Shown here in pieces: positions 34,301 to 43,177 of a stretch of DNA of 64,000 nucleotides. Source of the stretch: Rhyzopertha dominica (Eukaryota; Arthropoda; Insecta; Coleoptera; Bostrichidae). A program made the position numbers and the translations under genes. The notes under the pieces were generated by a model, which was given only the letters and a program-made list of their open reading frames with translations, was not told where the DNA came from and ran no database searches. The stretch is from the NCBI GenBank assembly GCA_025024175.1, contig QCXZ01000064.1, positions 12,400,001 to 12,464,000 of the forward strand. Direction: 5' to 3'. Position 1 is the stretch's first letter. The number at the start of each line of letters is the position of its first letter.

Positions 34301-34507
34301 ATTATTTTTTAAATATTACGTAAATGTCATTTTTTTTTGAAAACACTTTTTGTGAAAAACTTTATTTCCTATCTGATGGCTTTGTCACTTTTTGAATATA
34401 TGAAGTATTTTCGGAGATAAAAAAACAACTTTTTTTAAGTGACGATTTTTTGCTGTACCGAAAATTTATAGGGCAAATAATACTCACAATTAAACTACTA
34501 ATCACAT
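31343..34507. other. Intergenic, no gene; minor repeat fragments
   Basis: No coding gene is recognised. Present are a TTATTATT run at 32011-32035 directly after GAATAAATGAA, like a plus-strand LINE 3' tail; a roughly 30-bp fragment of repeat family F at 33152-33182 (GCATGTCTATGCTGTGCTGT); and, on the minus strand at about 33855-33915, CCTGATAATGGGGCTAAC followed by GCGAAACGATC, a Penelope-type end module. Confidence 0.5.
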
Positions 34508-34657
34508 TGTTGCAATAGAGTGGACTGCATTTTAAATTGGTAATTGTGAAAATTAATTTATTTGGACATATATTTGACAATTAATATTATAATAATGTAT
34601 TTTAGTAACATATATGAATATATGATCTGCATATACTAATGTAGTACGGTCTATCCA
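34508..34657 (-). repeat. BEL/Pao 3' LTR
   Basis: On the minus strand it begins TGGATAGAC and ends TTGCAACA (TG...CA). It is 150 bp, very short for an LTR. It has a TATATG-like block and is preceded by the polypurine tract at about 34660-34668. Confidence 0.9.
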
Positions 34658-35493
34658 TACTCCCCCCGTTGAACTTGTTCAACCTCGTTGGATTTCTCAT
34701 GCTGAAGGTGTCTCATCATCTTCAACTGGTAGCGGACAAATTTTTGTGATCGACCGTGTTGTTGTACCAGCGCAAGTGCGAAATGCGAATATCCACCACA
34801 CGAACAATCCCGTCGGTGCCTTTGTGACGTGCTGCAATTCTTCCGAGCTGCCACTTGCACGGAGGAAAGTTGTCTGGCTTTACTAACACCATTGTACCAA
34901 GCTTTAGATCTTCTGTACGTTGAAACCATTTGTTCCTTTGTTGAAGACCCGTTAAGTATTCGTTTGACCAACGTTTCCAAAAACTTTGAACTAATTACTG
35001 GATCAACTGGTATCTTGAAAGTTGAAATGTTGATCTGGTGCCATCGCCAAGGGTTTTCCAATTAGAAAATGGGCCGGCGTTAGCGGCAGCAAGTCATTTG
35101 GATCAGCAGATAATTGAAAGAGTGGCCGTGAATTTAGTATCCCTTCTATTTGAGTCAGAATTGTATAAAATTCCTCATATGTAAAATAAGTGTTAGAAAT
35201 TATTCTTGACAAATGATGTTTAACACTTTTAACCCCTGACTCTCAGATACCTCCCATATGAGGAGAATTCACGGGAATAAATTTCCATTGTACATTATTG
35301 TTTGTATGTACAATGTTGCAAAATTGTTTCTTTAGCAGACTGAAAGGAAACTTTTAATTCTTTAAGAATTTTAGATGCAACTGACAAAATTGGTGCCATT
35401 ATCTGACCATATTTCTTTTGGATAACCACGCCTTGACGTGAACCGTCTTAGAGCAGCGACAAAGCATTCTGCAGTCAAATTGGTGACTAATTC
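34651..35493 (-). pseudogene. BEL/Pao integrase C-terminal part, beyond the mariner
   Basis: Left of the mariner insertion the minus strand continues with [37 protein letters not shown] (second catalytic Asp in SDNGTNF), then YEEFYTILTQIEGILNSRPL and LTPAHFLIGKPL, the end of the core. The C-terminal domain includes VDPVISSKFLETLVKRI and FALALVQQHGRSQKFVRY. Multiple shifts break it. Together with 36824-36990 it forms one integrase interrupted by the mariner. Confidence 0.85.
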
Positions 35494-35495
35494 TA

Positions 35496-36821
35496 CGAGG
35501 CATGTTTTTTAAGTAAGTACCGTTTTGGAATTAAAAAAAGACGTGCAAAGGTATCGCAATAATTTTATCTTACATGAAAGCCTGTACCTTAATCTACTTT
35601 TCTACATAATTTCCGTGAATATTGAGGCACTTGTCATAACGTGGCACCAGTTTTTGAATACCCTCCTCATAAAATTCTGCCGCCTGACTTGTTAACCACT
35701 GTATCACAAATGTTTCGACTTCGTTATCGTCTTGAAGACGCTGACCACCCAGGTGTTTCTTCAAGTGCAGGAACAAATGGTAGTCGCTGGGCGCCAGATC
35801 AGGGCTGTATGGAGGATGATCTAGAGTTTCCCATTTAAAAGATTTGATGAGATCTTTGGTCCGATTAGCCACATGTGGACGGGCATTGTCATGCAGCAAA
35901 ACGATACCCTTACTCAACTTGCCACGTCTTTTGTTCTGGATTGCACGACGCAGATTGTTCATTGTCTTACAATAAGACGCTGCATTGATTGTCTCATTAC
36001 GAGGCAGAAACTCCACTAGCAATACTCCTTTTCTGTCCCAAAAAACTGTGCACATGATTTTCCGGGCAGAAATTGTTTGCTTAAACTTCACTTTCTTGGG
36101 TGATGATGAATGTCGCCATTCCATGGATTGTTGTTTCGATTCTGGTGTGACGTAGGCCACCCATGTTTCGTCACCAGTAACAATTTGGTCTAAAAAAATC
36201 TTCACCTTCATTGTGGTACCGCTCAAGGAAAGTCAATGCACTGCCTAAACGTTGGATTTTGTGCAAATCCGTCAACATTTTCGGAACCCAACGTGAACAC
36301 AATTTCCGGTAATTCTCGGTCACAATGCGATACAAAACACTACAAGAATATTGAGGAAAGCAGTCGCACAATGGTGAAATTGTAAAGCGTCTGTTTTCTC
36401 TCACCTTTTCGTTCACTTTCTGCACCAAACCTTCATTAACGACCGAAGGACGCCCACTCCGTTCTTCATCATGCACATTTGTGCGGCCATCTTTAAATGC
36501 TCCCACCCATTTCCTTACCATTCCATCACTCATAATGTTTTGTCCGTAAACTTCACAGATCTCACGATGAATATCGATCGGTTTTACGCCTTTAGCACTA
36601 AGAAATCGTATAACAGCCCGTACTTCACAATCGGCGGGACTCACGATTGTCGGAGGCATCTTAAACACTCAGTAAACAACGTATACAATGAAGAATCAAA
36701 CTGTAATGGCGTCAGTGCGTAGACAAGAGATGTAGGTAACCAGCGCGCATGCGCGGAACGCCGACCGTAGCGCTGCGGCGGCGGAATCGCAAAACGGTAC
36801 TTACTTAAAAAACATGCCTCG
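35496..36821 (-). mobile_element. Complete mariner transposon nested in BEL/Pao integrase
   Basis: The element is 1326 bp. Its terminal inverted repeats (CGAGGCATGTTTTTTAAGTA at both ends) match perfectly for at least 30 bp. TA flanks it at 35494-35495 and 36822-36823. One transposase gene on the minus strand fills it. The perfect TIRs and near-intact gene show a recent insertion into an already old retrotransposon, giving a relative age order. Confidence 0.97.
35594..36668 (-). pseudogene. mariner transposase, one 1-nt frameshift
   Basis: This is a DD34D mariner transposase. The N-terminal HTH domain reads EVRAVIRFLSAKGVKPIDIH and MVRKWVGAFKDGRTNVHDEE, followed by RSGRPSVV. The WVPKMLTDLHK linker is close to the family consensus WVPHEL. 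Catalytic residues are in VTGDETWV, VLLHDNARPHVA and YSPDLAPSDYH, the last two Asps being 34 residues apart. The frame breaks once at a run of seven T (A on the plus strand, 36192-36198) between GEDF and LDQIVTGDE: one base too many. Either the copy is inactive by a single indel or the base is a homopolymer sequencing error. Total length is about 350 residues, as expected. Confidence 0.94.
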
Positions 36822-36823
36822 TA

Positions 36824-39800
36824 GATGAATGGCCTTTGTTTTAAAGCAAATAAATAAACATATGTAAGCTTTTGAAGCTTTGCAACCACGACCAAGTCTA
36901 TCTTTAATGAAAAATGGACAAGCGTAGTCAATGCCAACTATTTCAAAAGGATAGCTAGGTGTAACCCTAGATGCAGGTAAATTGCCCATTAAATTTTATG
37001 CAGGCTTGGGGTTGCATTTGAAGCATTTTATGCAATTTCTAACAATTTGTTTTGCTAGATTCATACCTGCAACAGGCCAATAAGTTTGACGTATAGTTGC
37101 CAAAAGAAGTTGAGGGCCAGCGTGTAAAAGTCTGATATGTTCTTTTGTAAAAATTAGTTTGGTTAACACATGCTTACCATTTAACAATATTGGATACTTT
37201 GCAGCATACATTAAATTAAAATTTGCTAGACGACCTCCAACTCTAATTATGCCATCTGAATCTAAAAATGGTACTAATTTTTGTAAGCGGGTTTTTAATT
37301 TCAATTCAATTTCAGACAAACTGAGGCTACCAAAATCACGACTAGCTTTTGGTCTTTTTGCATTCAAAATAAACTGAAAGCAATAAGCTGTAACATTTCT
37401 GAGTTTGTTAATATTAGAATAGCGTGAAAATAAAAATAAATTATGTTCTGTTTCAAAATATACAATATTGGAACAGCATTTTTTTATTTCTGGTAAATCA
37501 TTTAATGGAATAACTGATTCAAAAATAGGCCAATCAGTTTCAGATTTCATTAACCATCCAGGTCCCTTCCACCAAAACTCTGAACGAATAGGAGTACTAG
37601 GAAAACAACCACGCGAAGCCAAATCAGCTGGATTATCTTTTGTATTTACATAATGCCAGTTGGTAGAGGATGTTAAATTATTTATGTCCATAATTCTGTT
37701 TCCTACAAAAGTTTGAAGTAATTTTGAATCTGTATTAATCCAGCTTAGAACAACTTTAGAATCAGACCATAGATAAACATCAAAATCCGTTTCATATGCA
37801 TCTAAAACTTTTGCAAAGAGACGTGATAAAAGTAGTGCACTACATAATTCTAATCTAGGAATTGTTAAAACCTTTAGTGGAGCAACCCTTGTTTTTGCAC
37901 ATGACAGATGCACATGAACATTCTTGTCTTTGTCTATACTGCGAATATAAATGCAGGCACCATAAGCATTCTGGATAACTGGATCTTTGCAAATAACATG
38001 CCGTTTTATTCGCAAATTATTGAAAACCAATAAATCTTTCTGAAAACAAGACCATTCTTGCTCAACTCCCTTCGAAATTGCAGAATTCCAATCAAGTTTT
38101 AATATCCATATTTTCTGTAGAACAATTTTAGCAAAAACTATACAAGGGCTCAGTAGGCCTAATGGATCAAATATTTTTGCCATATTAGACAGAATGTCAC
38201 GCTTTGTGAAACTAGAGTGTTGTAGAACTTCTGAAACTTGATAAGAAAATGTGTCAGAAATAATATTCCACCCCACCCCTAAAATCTTAATTTGCTGATC
38301 TTTATTAAATGAAATTGCACTAATGGGATCTTTTTCATCTTTAAACTGAGCTAAGACAATTTCTTTATTGGACACCCATTTATGAAGTGGAAAACACCCT
38401 TCAATCAAAATGTTGGAAATCTGCTGACAAATCTTTATAGCCTCATCTTCATTTTTAAAACTTGCGACCAAATCATCAACATAGAAGTTTTTAGCTATAA
38501 TTGATGAAGCTAAAGGATATTTATTTTCATTTTCAATTGTTTTAAACATCTGATCGCCAGAAATGGAGCTGAAGTCATGCCGTACGTGACAGTATTTAAT
38601 GTGTATGCAGAAATAGTATCACCTGAACTTTCTCTCCACAAAATTGTTTGGTGATGCCTATCTTCAGGGGCAACTTCAACTTGGCGATACATCTTCTCCA
38701 CATCTGCACAGACAGCAACACAGTACCTTCGAAATTGAAGTAAAATAAAAAATATATCATTTTGAACCTTGGGGCCAACATACTGCAAATCATTCACTGA
38801 CAGTTTTTAACAGGATTATTAGTAATGACATATCTACATAATGTCACCTTACATTTGCATAAAAATGAATTGAATTCAAAACCAGGCCCAGTTTTTTATT
38901 GATACAACAGTTATAGAAATTAATAATAAACTTAACATTTTTTTGTAGCTATAAATTACAAACATTTTAAAACAACAAATAAAAATCTTAACCTTATCAT
39001 AACATAAAAAAATTGTATTTCTGGTCCAATACAACAAAACAATAAGTAAGACGTTCATTCAACACTTATTAGATAATTATTTATTTAGCATAATAGAACA
39101 AATAGTTATCAGAACTTGGGAATATAAAAAGAAATAAAATATTTTTACTAGTGCAAGCATATCTTTTTTGCACTTCTTGCATCGAGCTCGCATTGTACTA
39201 TTTTGCACCTTAATTTTGTCTAAGTAATTCCACCCTGCATTATTTCTCCTACTGGTCATTGTAATTGTTGAACTTTAAACTTTAAACATACAAGGTAAGT
39301 TCCTATTCTCTTTGTTAAAGTTGATATTAGCTAAAATGCACCCAGTAACCAGTATGTGATTGGTCTGGATTTTAAGAACAGAGTTGATTTTCGCTTAAAA
39401 TAGTAAAGAAAAAACCGGTTCATAATAACTAAAATTGTCGCGTAAACGCCGTACACATCGAATACAAATGACAAATGTCAACAGGCAATCGTAGTCACCC
39501 AGGGATTTTTAGACAACTGCTACACTTTGAGTCATCTACTCGTATTTATTTTCACTAATACACATAGTAATTTGCATGAGAGTGGATGTTTAAAACAGTG
39601 TTTAAAACGTTTTAAACATGTTTTTAACTAAGTAAGAAAAAACATGTTTAAAACAATTTAAACATGATTAAATTAAAAAAAACTGTTTGTTTTGTTTAAT
39701 TAAAAAAAAACATGTTTTCTGCCAACCTTGCTGCTAATTGAATATTATCAGGTAAACTCCAAGAATTGATATTTACACGACGAAGTGGAAGACGTTCAGA

Positions 39801-39860
39801 TACCCGAGGAAGCACTAAACAAGTAAGTGTAGCTTGGAAATCTGTGCATTTAGAATTAAT
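36824..39860 (-). pseudogene. BEL/Pao pol: A17 peptidase, RT, RNase H, integrase start
   Basis: After the gag-protease frame the A17-type region continues (TCLVLPRVSERLPLRRVNIN) to about 39718. There it stops abruptly and about 0.9 kb of unrelated DNA intervenes. The RT resumes at about 38806: VNDLQYVGPKVQND, DVEKMYRQVEVAPEDR, TYGMTSAPFLA, then, after a shift, NFYVDDLVAS (catalytic YVDD). It is followed by the Pao RT/RNase H region (PRLELCSALLLSRL, YLWSDSKVVLSWI, TKDNPADLASRG) and the integrase zinc-binding domain (HIRLLHAGPQLLLATIRQTY, CIKCFKCNP). A stop at 36996 precedes the integrase core (FEIVGIDYACPF), which is cut by the mariner insertion. Confidence 0.9.
38806..39718 (-). mobile_element. 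Foreign segment in BEL pol, BED-finger exon, possible hAT
   Basis: Between the A17 peptidase and RT parts of the BEL pol, about 0.9 kb reads as neither. On the minus strand from 39259 is MTSRRNNAGWNYLDKI, then ARCKKCKKDMLA, the Trp and Cys-x2-Cys half of a BED zinc finger, ending at a possible donor (CTA|GTAAAA). BED fingers mark the N-terminus of many hAT transposases. The right flank (39590-39715) has repeated GTTTAAAACG/AAACATGTTT palindromes like hAT subterminal repeats. No clear terminal repeat or 8-bp duplication was found, and part of BEL pol is missing, so this is an insertion with deletion. Confidence 0.5.
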
Positions 39861-41350
39861 TAAAATATTACATTTACTTGAAAGTTTGGAGGATATAGAA
39901 TTGTGCTTTCTTTTTTCAGCTGCAATTTATTAAACAGAGATATGAAATTGGACCGTGAACCACAATCAAGGACTGCTTTAACATCGTGAGGTTTATTATG
40001 TGCATCATATGCTACAAAAACTACTGTGTCTAACATAACACCATTCTGCGAACGACTGGATAAAGATACATTGGTGTCTTTGGTATTAGCTGCCATTTGA
40101 TTATCACTATGTAACAATGAATGATGTTTGCCTTTACAAATAGGACAAGAACGACCCCTGCACTGATGCACCTTGTGACCTGTACATAAACATTTTTTAC
40201 ATAAATTCAGTTCAGTGGCTTTTGCTACACGAGAAGACACATCTAACTCCAGAAAATCTTCACATTTGTAAAACAAATGTTCTTGTTTACAAAAATTACA
40301 ACGTACATTAGAAGCTCGAAGAGAAACACCTTTACCTTTGCTTCTCACAACATTGTGATGTTTGTAGTCTTTAGATTCATGTCCTCGCTTTTCATTAGTT
40401 TCAATTGTCTTCAAATAATGTGATCTGTCATGTAAATAAGAATGCAAATTATCAAGTTTTGGAGCAACTGTTATTTCTTTATATTTTTTCCAGTCAGTTG
40501 CTGTAACTTTATCAAGCTTAGACACAATCAAATAAATTAATAAAGAATCCCAATATTGAATAGGTTGTTTTAAAGTTTCCAGCGCTCTTAAATTTCTACG
40601 AACGCTACTAACTAAATTGCGGAGGTCCAATGATGACTCTTTAACAAGAGGTTCAATAACAATAAGAGCCCTAATGTGATCATTAATTAACAATAAATCA
40701 TTGTCAAAATGCTGACATAATAGATCCCAAGCATGAATATAATTATCAGTACTTACCTCAAGAGATTGAATAACCAAGTATGCATCTCCTACTAATGACG
40801 TTTTTAAATAGTGAAACTTTTCAATCTCATTGATATTACTATTATCATGAACTACAGATTTAAAAACATCTCTAAATTCTAACCAACAGCTATAATCGCC
40901 ATTAAACGAGGGCAACCTGATTGTTGGCAATTTTACACCGTGCATTTTACTAGAATGTATTGGATTCAAATTGGCACATTAATCGGAATTAGTGTCTGAA
41001 GACGATTTGGAATTATTCTTTTGATTTAATTTTAAATCGTCTACACAAGACTTTAAGAATGTATTTGCGAGAGCTAAATGTTTGTTAAATTTATTTACAA
41101 AAGTATCTCTTTCATTATAACGACCTTCCAAATCCTTCTCCTCACAAATGCATTCTATTTCATCTTGAATTGTTTCAAATTTAGCCAAAATTGTCTTTAT
41201 TGTATCAACTCTTAAAAACAATTTGTTCATCAACGGTTCATCTAATTTTTTGGGATCAATCTGAATTCCATCAAAAAATGATATTAAATTGGTGATTTTC
41301 GCTTGATACCACCGCGTTTGCGTATTAATGCACTTAATTCAGCTGCCATA
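39860..41350 (-). pseudogene. BEL/Pao gag with zinc knuckles and protease start
   Basis: The start MAAELSALIRKRGG lies at about 41349. After a shift come a coiled region (KITNLISFFDGIQ and FLRVDTIKTILAKF), an in-frame TAA at 40981-40979, then the DUF1759 capsid-like region (LPTIRLPSFNGDYSCWLEFR, FHYLKTSLVGDAY). Three knuckle-like Cys/His clusters follow: CNFCKQEHLFYKC, CKKCLCTGHKVHQC and CPICKGKHHSLLH. Then comes the aspartic protease motif AVLDCGSRSNFIS. This is the standard BEL/Pao order. Lesions are the frameshift near 41290 and the TAA; the rest of about 370 codons is open. Confidence 0.9.
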
Positions 41351-41675
41351 ACATCAACAACAAAATTAATTGCAAATGGGCAAATTTAATATAGGTACTT
41401 GAAATGACACAAACCTGTCAGAGTGACAAAATGAATTGGAATACTTTAAAAAATGCAAAAAAGTACCCTGGCCACTCTTTCAGCGGAACAAACTGCTAAT
41501 TCAAATTACTCACGTGCAGGAACAACATGAAGAACTATTTTGGCCACTTCAAAAATTATCTTCCATCACATGGGAATGCGAGTAACCAAATATCAATGTA
41601 TATAATATAGTTTCTTCTCTGCTGCAAATTGTGGTAGTAACTTCCAAAATTCTGGATCCGGCCCGAAGGACCAAA

Positions 41676-41819
41676 TGTTGCAATAGAGTGGACTGTATTT
41701 TAAATTGGTAATTGTGAAAATTAATTTATTTGGACATATATTTGATAATTAATATTATAATGTATTTTAGTAACATATGAATATATGATCTGCATATACT
41801 AATGTAGTACGTCTATCCA
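41676..41819 (-). repeat. BEL/Pao 5' LTR
   Basis: This is the 144-bp partner of the 3' LTR with the same TG...CA ends; it lacks a few bases of the AATATTATAATAATG stretch. The flanking CACAT is the target duplication. Confidence 0.9.
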
Positions 41820-41824
41820 CACAT

Positions 41825-42255
41825 ACTAAAAGGAAAAAAAAATTTGCAAAGAGGGTAGTTACCCTCCAATTTCACCCTTACCCCTTACCGCCTTGAGTAG
41901 TTGAGATTTTTATGTATGCCAAGTTCATATATTAAGTCTTTCGAAAGTTATCGTGTCCACACAGACGAGAATTTTTTTTGGTTAAATTTCTTTTTTTACG
42001 TTTCAGTTAGTTTAAAGCAATTGAACAAATAAAAATTTTTGATTTTTTTGTTTTTAATGGAATAAAATTTATTTCTTGTGATTGATTGGTGATAAATAAT
42101 AACTATGTTGATCACTTATGATTTCTTTGTCACAAAATTGTTTTTTTTTCGAAAATTTCTGGTATATATATTGTTTTCCTTTATTGTTTGCAATACTTTA
42201 AAATCAGGTGAATTTTGTAATTATTTTTCTAGTAGTGTAGCCTGAAACCAGATCT
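41825..42255. other. Intergenic, nothing recognised
   Basis: AT-rich sequence with no coding motif and no terminal repeat noted. Confidence 0.4.
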
Positions 42256-42621
42256 ATATATGTTTCTTTATGTATCACTTTTACCTGTTCATTTATTCTA
42301 ATGTCAAAACGTCTTCTAGTTTGGCCCATAAAAATGGTTAGACGGTCTAAGCACAGTATTTCGTAAATTCAGAATTTTTGTGTATGTAACTATAGGTAAT
42401 AAAGTTTTGCCTAGATTGGTTTTATTAAGGCAAATTGGCTGCATATTAAACCTTTTTAATGTATCACAAATTTTGCTGGATAAGGGTTTATAATGGCCAA
42501 TAGTCCTGTAATTAAGTTTTGGTGTAGTGGGATAGAATTCGTTCAGATATTTGCTCCAGGCGTTTATGCAAATAGGTGCATATTGGTCTGTCCGAGTTTC
42601 TGAGTAATCCACTGTCCTCAC
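42256..42621 (-). mobile_element. Penelope-like relic, GIY-YIG region
   Basis: The minus strand reads CINAWSKYLNEFYPTTPKLN, YRTIGHYKPLSSKICDTLKR, NMQPICLNKTNLGKTLLPIV and then, after a shift, FMGQTRRRFDIRINEQVK, the YIG-like part of a GIY-YIG endonuclease. The combination is that of the Penelope-like linker and endonuclease. The remainder of the element is absent on this side. Confidence 0.72.
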
Positions 42622-42719
42622 ACGTACTAGCAGAAATATTCATGACTAACTAAAAAAACACTTTTTAATTAAAAAAATAGTTTATTAAAACACTATTTTA
42701 TTTTGTTCGGTGCGTTGCT

Positions 42720-43045
42720 GGGTTGAAGACATACCTTGTATTTGGACAGGAATAGATAGACATTTAGATTCTTTTTACAATAAACCCTGAAATATAATTT
42801 ACCATAAAGAAGGACAAAAGGCGAAAATAAACTTTTTAGACATAACGGTAACAATAATTTGAAAATAAAATTGAGTTTAACACGTTTATAGAAAGCCGAC
42901 AATGACAAATACAATTTATACCGGAATCATCAAATCAATCAACTCGTATAAAACACAATGTATTCCTATGTCTAAAGTCGACCTTAAGAAAGAATTGAAC
43001 ACACTTAAAGGACAATACCCATCAAAAGCAATGGTTACAACCCAT
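42720..43045 (+). mobile_element. Penelope-like RT relic, opposite strand
   Basis: The plus strand shows FTIKKDKRRKINFLDIT and then IQFIPESSNQSTRIKHN in successive frames. It corresponds to the Penelope RT block with the K-x-NFLD motif and the following TD-x-x-IP-x-SNHP region. It lies back to back with the minus-strand Penelope relic at 42256-42621, so two fragments, not one, are present. Confidence 0.55.
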
Positions 43046-43177
43046 CAATTATAGATAGTTACAAAATAAAATTTACAATTAAGATTTTGCACCGCCACCC
43101 ATAACACCCTATGAAACATAATTACAGATATATAAACTATTTTAAACCTTAGTCCAACAAAATATGTAATACCTATA

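Larger units (their letters stand above)
34508..41819 (-). mobile_element. BEL/Pao LTR retrotransposon with nested insertions
   Basis: Two LTRs (34508-34657 and 41676-41819) flank gag-pol on the minus strand. The 5-bp duplication CACAT lies at 34503-34507 and 41820-41824, as expected for BEL/Pao. Next to the 5' LTR the minus strand reads TTTGGTCCTTCGGGCC, a common BEL primer-binding-site region. Next to the 3' LTR is a purine tract, GGGGGGAG. Total length is 7.3 kb including a 1.3-kb mariner in the integrase and about 0.9 kb of foreign DNA in pol. The LTRs differ by a few indels and substitutions, so the copy is not fresh. Confidence 0.95.

Noticed and set aside
37159..37653. Plus-strand open frames opposite BEL pol
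   Set aside because: They mirror the minus-strand RNase H and integrase coding sequence; no independent motif.
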